Positions 10,693-24,129 are shown, counted from the stretch's first letter. The stretch: 64,000 nucleotides of DNA from Siderastrea siderea (GCA_964030785.1 OZ034975.1:14890142-14954141), one strand, 5' to 3'. Notes: generated by a model from the sequence alone, not told the origin. Translations and numbers: made by a program.

Positions 10693-13600
10693 TCAGGATT
10701 CTATAATGATGTTATTATCTTTCAGCCAGGACAAGACGTCTTTCCAAAATTCAGAAGACACTTTACAACGGGAGAGTAAATGTTCGATGGATTCTGATTC
10801 TTCATTGCAAAACGTACAATTAGGGGATTGCGAAAGGCCAAAGCCAAATAATTTATCATTTGTAAAGACAATGTTGTTAAGAATTTTGTATTGAAATTCT
10901 CTCAGTTTGGAATCAAGTGTAGTACGGAAAGGGAGAGAGTAAACCTTTTCCCAGTTAATGGATGTCTCTGAGTACTTGTCTGTTAATTTTTGTTGAGCTG
11001 TCGGAGGAGTTTGTTTTTTGCGCAAAAAAGAGTCGTATATCCGTTTAGAGGTGGCATCAGAGATAGGGACAGAGCCACAGTTTAGTTTAATATATGGTGT
11101 GCAAGGGAGGGGTTTTATTTCATTTGTACAGGCAGAAGGTCTAATAATCGTTTTCCAATCCGATGGAAGAGAGTGAACGACTCCCATAATAAAGAAACGT
11201 TGTTCAGGAGAGATCGGCACATAGGGGTCTTCGTGCAAGAAAAGATTGTTATCCGTAATAAGGTCGCCCACCTTTACGATTCCTAAGTTAACTAGATCAT
11301 TTCTATAGACAGACTTTTTATCAATGCAGATAAACTAATTGTTCCAAATGATCTCGTTCATAATATCATTAAAAGTGACAGGCGTACTACTATTTAAACC
11401 TGACCATGCGTCAAAACATTCTTTGTAATATTTCGGGAGCTGAGTTTTTAATTTGACGGTGTCAAAGTTGCAATGCAGAACTAGACTCCCACCAACAGGT
11501 AAAATACAACTGTTTAAAATCGATTTCCAAGTACTTGGGTAGTCTTCGAAGAATTTCTTTAAACAAATGACACGTCTAGCACTGACCACAGACTCGATCT
11601 CCAACATCTTCAGCCCGCCTTTATCAATATCTGAAATGAGCGCACAGCGCTTAACTTTATCTTTTCCATTCCAAATAAAGTTGTAGAAGATCGAATTAGC
11701 TTCTTTAACAAGGTCACTGGATATCGGAATTACTGATGCTCTGAACATTTACTTAGGAATTGCGAAAGTTTTAATAATTTGGATTTTGCCCAAAAGAGAT
11801 AAGTTCCTCCATTTCCACATGTTGATTGATTTTTTAATAGATTTTAATGTTTGTAGGAAATTTAAGTCGTTCCTCTGTTTTTCGTCATAACCAAAATAAA
11901 CTCCCAAGATCTTAATAATTTCACAAACCCTATGGTTATTAAAATCCTTCTCGTGTAGAATACTATTACCAAGTGCTAAAATCTCCGTTTTATCGTGATT
12001 CACACGCAAACCAGAGCATGATCGAAAGGATTCCAGAATAGCAAAGAGGGAAGCATAAGATTCCTTGTCTCGTAAAAACAGGTCATATCATCCGCAAATA
12101 AAGAAAGTTTAGTAGTTTCTCCTCCTATTTTAAATCCTTTGATTCAATCGTCATTTCTAATCTTGATAGTTAGAGTTTCTAACGCAATGATGAAGAGATA
12201 CGGTGAAAGTGGATCGCCTTGGCGGACTCCTCTGCTTAACGTGAAGGGGCCTGTTGTAAAACCATTGTTCATTACACAACTTTTTACGTTTTTGTACAAT
12301 GTTCGAATCCACTGAATAAAAGAAGGGCCAAAATTAAACTTGCGTAGTGTTCTTATTAAAAAATTGAGATTAAGCGTGTCAAAAGCCTTTTCAAAATCAA
12401 TAGCTACTAAAATTCCGGGTAGATCCTTCTCTTTAGTATACTCCATCAAATCATCAATTGTTCTGATTGCGTCAAAAATAGATCTTCCTTTAACAAACGT
12501 GTTTTGGTTAGAGTGTATTATTTCGGGTAAAACCTTTTCCAAACGTTTTGCCAGCGTTTTAGAAGCTATCTTCGCATCAACATTAATCAAGGATATGGGG
12601 CGCCAGTTTCTAATCATCCTTTTATCCTTTCCTTTCTTTTCTATTAAGGTTATTATGGCTTGTTTCTGTGAATTCGAAAGCTCTCCAAACTCAAAGGCGT
12701 AGTTCAGACTGTCTACTAATAGCCTTTCGAACAAGGGCCAGAATGCCAGGTAGAATTCAATTGCCGGGAGCTTTATTTTTTGGAAAGGTTCCCAACACAC
12801 TGAAACATTCACTGTATCCTAATTTCCCTTCACAAATTTCCTCGAGTCATTAGCTAATGCTGGAAATCCCCTAGAGTTATCTAAAAACATGGAGGTGGCT
12901 GAATCTGATGGGCAACTGCTGCCATCGTAAAGGTCAGCATAAAATGATTCCAGCTCATCATTAATTTTTTGGGGGTTGTTAGTTAGTTTTCCATCCCTGG
13001 TAAATATTTTACGGACACTGCTCTTCTTCTTGTTTGATTTTTCTAAATTCAAGAAATATTTGTTGTTTTTTTCACCCAGCTCGTACCAGGTTGCACGAGA
13101 GCGAATAATAGCCCCTTGTGTGATGTAGTCGTACAACTGGTCGTATTCTGCTTGTAGGCATTCTAGCTCATCTAAGTTTTCTTTAGAAGGGTTGTTATCG
13201 CATTTAGTAGTGCAATCTCTTAAACTTTCTTCTAGATGCTTTACTTTTTCTCTTTTTTTACGAGCCTTGGCTTTACTAAAGATAATTTTTCGCTGTCGTA
13301 TTTTGTATTTAATTAGGTCCCATAGGACTCGTTTATCATTAACTTCTTTAAATTCTCCTAACTCGTTTTTATATTCTGAGCGGAGAAGGTTGCAGTACTC
13401 TTGGTCATTAATAAGAGTAGAGTTAAATTTCCAAAAACCTGGTCCCGTTCGTTTTCATCAAGGCCGTTAATTGACAGTGCAATGGTGGAGTGATCCGATT
13501 TAATTGCGGTTATTATTTCTACTGAATCAACATCTTCTTGTAAGTCGTTGCTGATTAGCCAGTAATCTAAGCGTCTTTGTATTAGTGGCGATTTTTGACG

Positions 13601-14159
13601 CCAAGTGAATCGCGTGTCAGTGGGATTACGGATACGCCATATATCTACTAGATCATGTTCGATAATCATATCTTCCACATATCGCACAGAATCCTTTCTC
13701 TTTTTATTTCTGCCTCGCCCATCTAGGTCTGGATCAAGAATGACGTTAAAGTCCCCTCCAGTGACAACGATAATTTGCTAAAAAAACACATTGTTCCGCA
13801 CATTTATTAGGAGCATAAATATTCAGAAGGACGAAAGGCGAATCTTGGATCTCAACTTCCCAAAAAATGTAACGGCCTAATGGATCAATCTTTGACGAAA
13901 TTAGTTTGAAATCTAAATGTTCCTTCACGAGAATCATTGTACCTTTACTGTGACAACTGCCATGCGAGAAAAAGGTATCGCCCTTCCATTGTTTTTTCCA
14001 TATGTTAACTACTTCTGGAGTACTGTAGGTCTCTTGTAAAAAACATATATCGGCCTGAGATTTGTGAAGCCAATTAAATACGGCCTTTCGCTTCTCAAAG
14101 GAGCGAATCCCTCGGACGTTTAGGGATACAAGTTTAAAATTAATATTTTTACATACCAT
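10693..14159 (-). pseudogene. LINE ORF2 (endonuclease / reverse transcriptase), broken
   Basis: Reading 5' to 3' on the minus strand: APE endonuclease start (14159-13746) with SLNVRGIRS and ADICFLQETY; endonuclease continuation (13687-13358) with TRFTWRQKSP and IKSDHSTIAL; linker (13136-12819); reverse transcriptase (12812-12144) with NWRPISLINVDAKI, VAIDFEKAFDT and LSRGVRQGDPLSPYLF; the FADD active-site box lies in the broken stretch near 12090; thumb and connector (12009-11335); and a C-terminal CTFCNEESESIEHLLSRC motif in 11271-10693. The pieces lie in different frames, so several frameshifts and stops have accumulated. The order and motifs are those of L1/Tx1-clade ORF2. Not functional. 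Confidence 0.92.
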
Positions 14160-14793
14160 ACTGCGAGGACGAAAGGAATATAGGCCGGTGGGAAAAGTTG
14201 CGTAGTGAGCTATGTGTAAAAGGAAATAACCATTCGTTCAAACAAGTGTGAAAGGGTCGAAAAATGTGAGAAAACTGAAAGAAAACTCAACCAGTGAAGG
14301 GAATGAAAAGAAATATTAAAGCACAAGTAAGAAAGTAAAGAGAAATTAAACATATAATTGAAGTTAAACAATTAAGCATGCCCCTTGCAACTAAGCAGCG
14401 ATATACATATAAAGGGAGCATTTTATACAGATCTTAAGGCCGGAGAAAGAAAAGAGAAATAACCTAATCTACCGTAGTTGTTAAAAAAGGTTCGCAAGAT
14501 TCACACCTTTAGTGCGACCTCAGGGGCTCGGGACTATTGTTTTGAAAAACATTCAAACTATGGCAAGTAAATTTATGCGCTTTGAGCTGGCGAAATAGTT
14601 TTAACATGTAAATTTTAGCAAAGTTGTTTAAACAAGCAAAACGAAGCTAACCGCGAAAAAAATATATAAATATATATATGATAATCATTACGCGAATACT
14701 GAATCCTACACTAGCAATATTAAAATTCTTGAAAAGAAAAACCATAAATTGGTACTAAGGTTAATAAATTTTAAGGATAAGCATGCATGTTAG
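14160..14793. other. LINE inter-ORF region
   Basis: AT-rich DNA between the ORF1 stop and the ORF2 start, longer than usual for L1-type elements. No further domain is visible. Confidence 0.5.
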
Positions 14794-15675
14794 CTAATCA
14801 CTGACATTTTTCTGTGGCAAAAGATAGTCCGGTAGGTTGTCCACTGAATAAACGGTACTATTTACTGTCAAATTTTTACCTTTTATGAATACTCTTCCGA
14901 TGTCCAGTTCCTTGGCTTTCTTATATGTGGCGCGGAGCTTCCGGCGTTGTTTTGCTCATTCCGGGGAAAGGTCTTTGTCAATAAACACCGATGAGAAGCG
15001 AGAACTGTTCATTAACTTCTTCCTGTTTTCCCAGATCCAATCGCTATCCATTCTTGAAACGAAACGGACTAAAATTGGACGTGGGCGTGGAGGACGTGAT
15101 GCCCCTTCTCTCGACTCTGTGGACTCTTCGTTGTTTGCAGTGCTGTTCGAGGAAGCTGTATTATTTGGAGTTCCTGTTCGATGCATAGCATGAAACATAA
15201 TGTTTTCTGGAACGGCGCCGAGTTCAGTTAGTACTTCCATCACTTTACGTGAACATTCCTCATTGCTCTCTCCAGGATTTTCTGGAATGTTGTAGAAACG
15301 AAGATTCTCTCGCCTAGAGTAATCTTCCAGTTTAATTAGACGATTTTTAAGAGTGCTGATCTCCTCGTATAGTTTGTTGTTCTCTCTCGTGGTGCTATCG
15401 CACTAGTCTTGTAAATCTTTGTTTTTCTGTTTAAGTGACTGCACTTCTTCCCATACGGCACTCAACGACTTCGTTGCTTCGCTTAATTCTGATTTGACTG
15501 CCTGAATTTCACCTTTGAGTTCCTCCTTTAACGTTTTAATGTCCTCGTGAATCTTGGACAGCTTTTCCAGGATCATTTCGTCTGATACATCTTCTTCGGC
15601 AGTCGAACTTGACCCACGTGCACGTTTCCTTTCTTTGTTTTTTGCCATTTTTAGGTCTGAAAAGCCTTTTTTCAT
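14794..15675 (-). pseudogene. LINE ORF1 (nucleic-acid-binding protein), broken
   Basis: One frame of about 294 codons is interrupted by two in-frame stops, one after KQKNKDLQD near 15403 and one after KDLSPE near 14954. It shows a basic N-terminus, a Glu/Lys-rich coiled coil (about residues 25-95), then LEDYSRRENLRFYNIP, the signature of the L1/Tx1 ORF1 RNA-recognition domain, and a basic C-terminal part with KLRATYKKAKELD. The protein would coat LINE RNA. The two stops make it a pseudogene. Confidence 0.88.
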
Positions 15676-15720
15676 TGTAAGTCAGTTTTTTGCAAGTCAA
15701 CAGGGATTGATTCAAGTCAA

Positions 15721-18059
15721 CACCAGTACCAAATAAATCACCGGTGTCACGAATCTGCCATAGTTTCTTGGACGGTTAAAGAGAGGCACCGGCCGCCATG
15801 ACAGCTAGCCCCCTCATTTAACCACAGGCAGACAATCCGGATTGTTTCCGCCCCCAACAAAAGTAGAAAAAAGACATTTTGCAGCTAACTTGAAAATTCG
15901 CGGCGACTTTTGAGTACGTTAGAACCAAGCGATTGCAATGAATTTTGGCACAGACCTTTGATAATTATCTATCTTTTATTTGCCCGAGGCTGGATGGCAA
16001 GCGAGGCGTGGAAGTGGGAGAAATTGGACAAAATTCGCGAGGCTGCCGGTCTCGGCGGGCCATTCTCTTTCTTCTACCTTCGTCGGGGACGGCGACGGCA
16101 AGCGAGGAATTAACGGACTCAAAACCCATTAGGTCACAAAAAGAGCACACATACGATGTAAGGTAAGTGAACTTTATTTATCTGGCTTACAGAAGTTCCA
16201 AACTTGGGATAAAAAGATGCAATATTCGGTATTTTATGGAGCATTTCTCGCGATCACTTGAATCAAGGGGTGAGAGACTTTCCGCCGCCCGTAAATTCTT
16301 CAGAATTTCTTGTTTCAGATACAACCCTTTTTTTTAAATTTTACAAATTAATCATGTTCATACCTTATATAAGATAAGGAGGTGTGATTTCACCGATGGT
16401 ACACAGGAGTGTCACTCGCTTGTCCTTTCGTCAGCCCTCGATTTGGCATTAGGCAGGCCACTTTACAAGAGATAAGAAAAACCTGTTACTAAAGAATAAA
16501 ACACGCCAATTGCATAACATGATCTTCGAAACGATAACGGCTCAAAATCATTCTCTTCGCTGACGATATTACCTGCAACAGAAAATAGGTGTGGGGGTGG
16601 ACGGGGGGGGGGGGGGGGGGTGGGGATTCCTGCAGCCTAACAGAAAAAATGCGACACAGTCTCGTCGTGAAGTAAGAACTAGACGAATAATGAAACAGTC
16701 GTTTCCTTTATTATTAGCTCCTCTTGAGACGGCCTACCTTAATTAGTAACACCGTGCTCCTTGGCCGACCAACCCACTGTGTTGTTGTCTAAGAGAGTAG
16801 ACTTTAGGAACCGTCCATGCCAAGTCAGTTAATTTCTTGAATTATGTGGCTACCCCGTATTACCTGACTGAAACAGCCTCATAGCCGTCAGGGGTCAAGC
16901 CAGAACTCAAACACGCACGTGTGGATACTAGGGATGATGCGTTTGTTGTGGTGCTTTATATATGGTGAAAGTCAGACCAACAGAATGAATGTCTCTGTTC
17001 CTTTCATGTTCATGCTTATGCCTGTCTCACTCGCTGTCTTTTTGCAGTTGGCTCTATAGAGACAGGCGGAAACACTCTCAGTATGTCATTGGTTGAATTT
17101 CACCTGGATTTCACCAAATCTTAAGAAGTCCACAGGCATGCGCCGCTTTTCTTCATTTTTATTTGCTTTTCATTTGCATGATTTTAAAATTTTCTATCCA
17201 CAAGTTTGCGGTCATTCGCTTTTGAAGTCCACGCAACAAAAACGACCAAAATTCTACTTTGAGTTGTGATAGGCTCCATTACTAGCCGCTGTCTCGGGTA
17301 AGTGAGCCCGCGCTCCTCAACTTTGTAATGGCTTGTTTCGGATTTAATAGGTTGCCTGAGGACGGAGGGATTCCAGGCCATATCAATAAATAATCGTTAT
17401 TGTTCACACCCAAATGATAACGGCTTGGTTTCAAAAAACATCGAAAGTTTCGTTCAAAATGTCCGTTGATAGGATATCTCTGTCTTAAAATCAAAACGCA
17501 AGAAAATTCGAAAACTTTAAGGTTTTCAATCTGTTTTTTATGCAAGGAGCCCGGAACTTTACATGTAATCTCACTCTTCTCTATTTGTAGCCTTCGATTA
17601 ATAAAACAACATGTAAGCTCTAGTGTCTTTTCAAAGACCTTCTACCTTCACAAACGATAATCGAACAACAAAAGCTAACAAACGAAAGCAGTTGTTTTAA
17701 ATTAAACAAGCGCGCACACTCGCGTCACTATCCCCCCCCCCCCCCCCCAACCCAAAAAAAAAGGTTGGAAGCAGGCTAACTAACGTCAAAGCTCTGGTGA
17801 CAAATTATAAAGCCCTCGAGGAGCCCGATTTTCTTATTGATCGTGCGCTCGCCTCAGTTCTCGATCGCCCGAGGGAAAAAAGAGATTTCTAAAAAACACA
17901 ACATTTGTACAGGAAACAGCAATGTCATGATCACGTTTAACTGCTTTATTAACAAAACGGTTAGTCTTATTTAACTCATACAAGGATCACATTGAAGTGA
18001 AAAATGCACCCAGCATTACAGCTCTACAAAAATGCAAAATCACTGACCGTAATAAGACA
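15721..18059. other. gene-free stretch with homopolymer runs
   Basis: No gene recognised. It holds a long G-run at about 16603-16620 and a C-run at about 17731-17749; such runs are also places where assemblies are unreliable. Open frames here are short and mutually overlapping. Confidence 0.5.
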
Positions 18060-18800
18060 TTATAAGTTCTATAAAACAATAATAATAATAATAATAAAAT
18101 AATAATAAAAAGCATTTCTATAGGGCCATATCCAAGGGCTCATGGCGCTTTACAACGTAATAGTAATATTAAAATAGAAAAAAGATAGGGTTTTGTAAAA
18201 AAAAAAAAATTTACATCAGTGATAAAACCCATAAAATATAAAAATACTTAACTAAAATATATATACAGAAGAACATAAATATATAAAAATATTAACTACT
18301 AATATTTACACTATAGGCATTAATTCTACCTAGTTAAAATGTTCGCGGAATAAGTGAGTCTTTAAGGCAGTTTTGAAGTTTCCCAAATCATCGTGATGGC
18401 GGACAGGTTCTGGTAATGAGTTCCATAGTTTAGGTGCGGCAAATGAGAACGATCGACAGCCATAGCCCCTCAGCTTGGCTGATGGTACTATCAGGAGCCT
18501 CTTAGATGCAGATCTTAAGCTTCTTGATGGTCTGTAGGGCTGCAACATTTCTGTTATATAAGAAGGTGCTAACCCATGTAAAGCTTTGAAGGTGAACAAA
18601 AGAATCTTGTATTTGATACGGCTGTCAACGGGAAGCCAGTGTAACTGCTTTAGAATTGGCGTGATATGATCATGTCTTCTAGAACGAGTTATAAGGCGAG
18701 CGGCACAGTTTTGAACAGCTTGTAGACGGTCGATCAGAAATTGAGGGAGGCCAAAGAGTAGTGAATTACAACTGTCTAAATTAGAGGTTATGAATACCTC
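18060..18800 (-). mobile_element. 5'-truncated L2/CR1-like LINE
   Basis: Contains only the last part of a reverse-transcriptase ORF plus 3' UTR, ending in an ATT-type microsatellite at about 18075-18110, as expected for this LINE group. The 5' end is truncated. Confidence 0.85.
18330..18799 (-). pseudogene. C-terminal fragment of L2/CR1-like reverse transcriptase
   Basis: An open frame of about 155 codons without a true start. It reads through LDSCNSLLFGLP, LQAVQNCAARLI, ILKQLHWLPVDSRIKYKIL, FKALHGLAPSYI, SFSFAAPKLWNSLPEPVR and FKTALKTHLF, the conserved C-terminal tail of CR1/L2-type LINE reverse transcriptases. The catalytic part is absent because of 5' truncation, so this is a dead copy, but the surviving frame is intact. 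Confidence 0.9.
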
Positions 18801-18979
18801 TAAATGCCTCTAAGTAGCAAGTAACAAATACGCACGAAAACACATTCGACTCCCACTATCCTGAAAACTCAGGCGCAATCACAAAATTACTATCTTTTTG
18901 AAAGCTGAGGGAAATACATTTTCTTTTAAAAGTAACATTATTTCTGTTCAAAATTGTAGTAGTTAAATTCTGTATATAC

Positions 18980-19195
18980 AGTACAAGAAAGGCAACGCAG
19001 AGTCGCAAGGCTGGAGCCACAACTTCTACCCTTGGATGGGATTCTAGTCCATCACAGCATTACCATGGCAGTTTTGGCCAAGACATGTACCCATTTATAC
19101 ACCTGGTCAGTGTTAGAGAATGTAAAGAAAAGGTTTCTTGCCTAAGGAAAACAACAATCCAATGCAGAGACGAGCCTATGAGTATCGAGCCACCA
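18980..19195 (-). repeat. dispersed repeat copy 1
   Basis: The reverse complement of this segment matches 22440-22690, sharing CAGGTGTATAAATGGGTAC and GGACTAGTATCCCAT-type blocks. It is a dispersed SINE- or LINE-tail-like repeat that I cannot name. Confidence 0.65.
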
Positions 19196-19270
19196 ACGCT
19201 CAGATCATCCAATGAAAAAAGTCCGACGCGTTAACCACAACAGCACTACATCTCAACCACTGTCTGACAG

Positions 19271-19654
19271 TACCGTATTTACTCGATTAATCGCCGCGGA
19301 GGTCTTTAAATTTTTTAAGTTTGGGATGCGGCGCTCATTCGGGGACTGCGTTTATTAGAGGGCGGTGCTCTTTAAAAATCATAACATTTGTAAACCATAA
19401 CAAGCAAATGTTAACAACAAAATGTTCATATCATTGTCATTCACTGTCTCCTTTTTACAAGATGTCAATGCCACTCAGTCGTAGTCGGATACAACATCAG
19501 AAGGCGTAGATTCATCACATTCAAAAGGATTCGTTTCTGATGATGCTTCGATTAAGAGTCGCATTGATCTGAATGAATGCGACGCATTCATATGCGGCGT
19601 TTAATCAAGGGCGGCGCTTAATCGGGGGAGGCGCTTAATCGAGTAAAAACGGTA
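19271..19654. mobile_element. terminal-inverted-repeat element, about 384 bp
   Basis: The left end TACCGTATTTACTCGATTAA is inverted at the right end as TTAATCGAGTAAAAACGGTA. Inner GCGGCGCTTAATC-type repeats are also inverted. No transposase is present, so this is a non-autonomous DNA transposon. Confidence 0.88.
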
Positions 19655-19860
19655 TCCAAGGGAAACAGGCTTCTGTCTGTGACTGCAAGGTGTCAGTTGA
19701 AGACAGCAAATACAAACAACAGTAGAACGGTATCCAAGGAAAACGTACTTGTATACAAGGTAACAAGCGATAACTGCTGTTCAACACAACGGGGGTCTTA
19801 TGTACTACAAAAATGTAACGTACCAAAACTTTAAATACATCTAAAATGGTGTGGGAAGAA
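19655..19860. repeat. short direct repeats
   Basis: ACGGTATCCAAGG-type blocks occur at about 19649 and 19728. Otherwise nothing is recognisable. Confidence 0.45.
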
Positions 19861-20452
19861 TGGGAGTTGTGGAGTTGCGAGTTGCGAGCCGAGTACGAAT
19901 GCGAGTGCAGTTGCAAGTTGAAGTTGCGAGTTGTAGATTCCCCATCAGTATTCTCAAAGTGTAGATGATGCTTTTGGGTAAAGTATCATATCCTTTTTTT
20001 CTCTTATTTCACGATGAATTCTTTGTCGTTTCTTTCCGAATGTTTCTCGCCTTTTTTGTTCTTAGAAACGTTTCGGGTCAATGCTTGTGCGTCACTGTTT
20101 CTTGACCAGTATATGCCGACAGTAAAGGCCAACATCAGTATAGACACATTCGAAAGTGTATCCCCGAATGTGATAGGAAAGGGAACAACAATAACAAAGG
20201 GGGAAAAGGACAACCAGGAGGAACTTCAAAGAGTAGAAAAAATCTCTCGGGAAAAATGAAGAAAGAGATTGAAATTCAACTTTGAAATGAGACAAAAAGG
20301 GATACGATACTTTCCCAAGAGCACCAATTTACAATTTTGTGAACGCGGTCAAATGATACTAAATGAGGAGGAGCCGAATCTGCAACTGGCAACTCAGGTA
20401 ACTGCAACTTGCAACTCGCAACTCCACAACTCGTAGATTACCCAGTCCCCAT
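19861..20452. mobile_element. inverted-repeat element, about 590 bp
   Basis: Left arm (19861-19945) carrying GAGTTGTGGAGTTGCGAGTTGC and GAGTTGTAGATTCCCCATC is inverted at 20375-20452. The arms are themselves made of GTTGCGA / GTTGCAA short repeats. The interior has only small frames with no family features. Confidence 0.7.
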
Positions 20453-21713
20453 CTTAAATACCTAATATTTTAACCTACAATATGCCATATGCTATATGAA
20501 AATAACCTTTCCAGGAAAACTGTCAAATGTATGTAAAAATAACTCAAACTAACAAACACTACTCACAACCTAAACACAACTGTGAAAAAAAAATTCAAAA
20601 TATTTTTGTTCTCTCTCATCCAAGTTCACAACTACTGGCCACCTTGCATAATTAAAGATTCTCTAAATGAAATTCTATTTTTGGAAGGAAATCACTCGAC
20701 AAAATTATCTAAACAATACTTCTTAAAAGTGGCTACGTCACGGGGGTTTTTCGCGTTTTTGGGTGAAAGTGTGCTAAAATCAAATTAAATACCTATTCTC
20801 GAAATGCTCCGGGAAAGTACACCAAGAGAAAGAAATCGAATTATTACCCCGCCGTCAGGACGGGGTCTAGTAATACACTTTCTTTTTTCTTTCGTGTTCA
20901 TCTTCTTCTTCTTCTCCTTCATTTTTTTCATGGTCACTTGCCCCACACTGCTCCAGTTTTTGCTCGGCCAAACAAATATTCGTGGCAAATTCCCATCATT
21001 CGACTTGGGGTCAATTTAATACATTAACAAGTGTAATTTACAAGTGTAGCTATTGTTTCAGAGATTGAAAACAATAGGTACACTTGTAAATGTTTTATTA
21101 ATTTGGCCCTTGGACTTGTATCTTGAGTGATCGTAATATATTTTGCATCCTGTGGGGAGGGAGAACAACAGCGGGGTCTAATGCCCCTGGGGCTTTTCTT
21201 GTTTTCTCATAAGGAGAACAAACCATGATCAGGTCTTGGCGTTTTTTTCCGAGAAGCTAGGGAAAACCTTGAAAACTTTGGCCTAATGTTTTCAAGTTGC
21301 CTTCTATTTTCATTCGCATCCAAACATAATCATAGTTTCAGAAAACTGGTGGATCATTTTAAACAAAAGTGAGACATAGAGCCCCTTTAACTAGAAGCTG
21401 TAAATAACAGCCCTTTAACAGACAGGGGTGGCCCAACTATCGGTGAACAGAGACATGATGACAGAGCAAAACGTTTCAATACCAATAACTATCATTTTAA
21501 AGTACATAGGGTCAACCTAACAACATGTGATATCCAACAAATTTTGGTTTTGTTCAGTTCCAATTTGGTGACTTATCTGGTCATGTCTACTCAGTTCCAA
21601 AAACAAACATTTGCAGCCTTGCATGTTTGTCGATCAAAGAGACTTTAAGTGATTCCTATACCCCTTAAAACGAAGTACATAATTTGGTTATTCCCAATAA
21701 TACATATATATTA
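20453..21713. other. gene-free stretch
   Basis: A small imperfect hairpin built on ACAAGTGTA / TACACTTGT lies at about 21030-21090. No gene or other feature is recognised. Confidence 0.5.
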
Positions 21714-21848
21714 TTTGCCGGCCGGGAGGTCCGTATTGAGAAAAACTGTGCCAGAGGTCTTGAGTACGGCCCGAGGCCGCAGGCCGAGGGCCGTGCTCAA
21801 GACCGAGGGCACAGTTTTTCTCAATACGGACCGACCAAGGCCGGCAAA
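21714..21848. mobile_element. GC-rich hairpin element, 135 bp
   Basis: TTTGCCGGCC at 21714 is matched by GGCCGGCAAA ending at 21848, with inner inverted blocks GGTCCGTATTGAGAAAAACT and GGTCTTGAGTACGGCC. A short palindromic MITE. Confidence 0.85.
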
Positions 21849-23169
21849 TGATATTTTTATTTTTTTCTTGTTGTTTTTCAAAAGTTAAACGTGTCTTGTT
21901 GTTTTCGGAAAGCAACGTTTTGCAAGCGCGCGTAAAATGAACCATGAAACGAAGCCGTTTGTGACACCAGAGCAGCAAAATACGCTTTTTTCCTCTGTTA
22001 AAACTCAGAAATCACAGGAAGCAATATAACTAAAAGAAACCCCTTTATTTTCCCAAATTTCGATACATGTAGCTAACTCCTGCTCGATTTACTCAAATGT
22101 TTGTCGAAAGGGAAGAGGCGATTTACATTGTACAACCTTCGGTATTTTAACAAGAAATTTTGGAAAGAAAGTTTTTAACGACAATGTACAAAAAATTTCA
22201 GAATTCTAAGTTTCGGAGAACGTTTTAAAGATTTTAAAGGTTTTAAAAACCCATTACAAATTTTTTGTTATTGACGTTCCGTTGACCGCGGTCAAGATCG
22301 GAAAATTCCGCCCGCTCCCGGAACCAATCAGATTGCAGGATTTGGTTCATCTTGCCCGCTCACGCGCTGAGAAAAAAATAAAATACATTATGGAATCAAT
22401 AAGGTATATTTGTTCTAGTCCAGAAACTACTAAATGTCAGTAGTTGGACACCAGCCTCTGCCATCGTGTTGTTTCCTTAGACAAGAAACTTTACCCCAGA
22501 TTGTCTCTCTCCACCCAGGTGTATAAATGGGTACTGGCGACATACTGCTGGGGGTAACCCTGTGAAGGACTAGTATCCCATTCAGGGGGGAGTAGCAATA
22601 CTCTCAGTTGCTTCATGCTACAGAAACTGGGATAAGCTCCAGCGTGGGCCTCCTTGGCTCGGGTGCGACTTTACCTTTACCACAAACTACAACCTCCGCA
22701 AGAATTTTATGAGCGTTATGGAATGAAGATGGTGGAATACGTGAGACAGAAATAGGGCATTATCAGCAACTGGCGTGGCCTCGAGTTTCTCACATCGTTT
22801 AAAATATGTAACAATTAGATTTGTGTAAAGTTCTGTTTCAACTAAACGAGTCTGGCAGAAATAGAACTTCGAAAGCTCTACTTCTGCCTGACTCCCTTAG
22901 TTGACACAAGAAAACTATGAAGTGCTGCAGTCAAGCAGATGTGTAGTCTGTCCTCTGAATACAGAAATGTTGACCATGTAGAAGTTCAGCTGCATGTAGA
23001 TAAATAGCAAAGATAATTGCAAATTTGACAATCCCTTCAACATTGTAAGGGAACCTTCAAAATTGTTAAGGTAGTGCCGTTGTCGTCTTAATGAAAAGAT
23101 GTAACTTCTAGGTGATTAGGTTTGATCATTTCGTCATGGAAAATGCGCTATACAAATTCATAAACTATT
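21849..23169. other. gene-free stretch
   Basis: Apart from the dispersed repeat at 22440-22690, nothing coding is recognised. Confidence 0.5.
22440..22690 (+). repeat. dispersed repeat copy 2
   Basis: Opposite-orientation relative of 18980-19195. It ends with a block containing GGATAAGCTCCAGCGTGGGC. Possibly a SINE or LINE tail. Confidence 0.65.
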
Positions 23170-23973
23170 AGGGGCGGGTCATTTTGTTACCTGTGAGGGG
23201 GGCCAGCCATTTTGAGAAGCTTAGAGGATTTTCAAACTGACCCCCCACTCCATCCTAGTTTTTTAGATATGACCCCCCATAAAGCCAGTAGCTTTACTAG
23301 AGACACAGTCAATGGTACAAATCTCCTCACTCTGCACTTCAACCCAAGCAGCTTTTGTTTCTTGGGTCCTATTGACCGGGTTTCAGAGGCAAAGCAGTGT
23401 AGCCGTTCCCCTATTTCATGTTTGCCACATGGTTGTAGAAGTATCCTGAGGCAGCTTGAAACAGTGGACACCTTGCGAACTTCGGAACAAGTACAGCCGA
23501 CACTATCTTCGTTCGTCTGGTTTGGATCATCAGGAAACTCCCCAGGTATAGAAATATTAATATGACTCACAACGCATACTCAAGAATGGAGTTTATGATC
23601 GCTTTGGCAACGTGTCGAGTAGGAAGCACTGTATAACTTCTACTAAGAATAGTCTGAGTGAGTCATCGATTCAGTGTATTTATCTATCAGGCTCATATTT
23701 CCCACAAAAGTGCTTGTTGTGGGAAATGTGTCTGCTCTCGTTCTTGCAGGTCACGTAGTCTCAGCTTTCCGGAAAATCAATACACTGTATACCTACATCG
23801 CTCTCTTTAACAAAAAGATGTTGTTTAAATACCACTTTCATAACAGTTAAATGACCCCCAAGTAACACTCCCTTTACATCTGAAAATGAACCCCCAAAAA
23901 CAATCAAAATTTTGAAAATGACCCCCCAGCAGAATGGCTGGCCCCCCCTCACAGGTAATAAATGCCCAGCCCC

Positions 23974-23978
<5 letters not shown>
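23170..23978. mobile_element. terminal-inverted-repeat element, about 800 bp
   Basis: The left end carries TTACCTGTGAGGGGGGCCAG followed by CCATTTTG, and this is inverted at 23930-23960. GACCCCCCA motifs recur on both sides. The interior shows no transposase. The right end abuts an ATT microsatellite (23975-24011). Confidence 0.82.
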
Positions 23979-24011
<33 letters not shown>

Positions 24012-24129
24012 CATGTGGTATAGAATTCCCCAGTAATTATGAAAATGTTCTTGGCACATCCAGCAGGTGAATCTTTCTTTGTATATAGCAGAACGTTTGC
24101 TACAATGATGCCTCATTAGACTGCTGTCA

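Larger units (their letters stand above)
10690..15720 (-). mobile_element. decayed L1/Tx1-type LINE
   Basis: Minus-strand remains of a non-LTR retrotransposon with ORF1 (coiled coil plus RNA-binding domain) upstream of ORF2 (APE endonuclease, reverse transcriptase, C-terminal Cys/His motif). Both frames are broken by stops and frameshifts. The exact ends are not defined by visible target duplications. Confidence 0.9.

Noticed and set aside
16600..16622. G-run as a G-quadruplex regulatory site
   Set aside because: A plain homopolymer run with no gene nearby; more likely slippage or assembly noise.
23212..23570. Frames of 112-117 codons on both strands
   Set aside because: They lie inside a terminal-inverted-repeat element and mirror each other; neither resembles a transposase.
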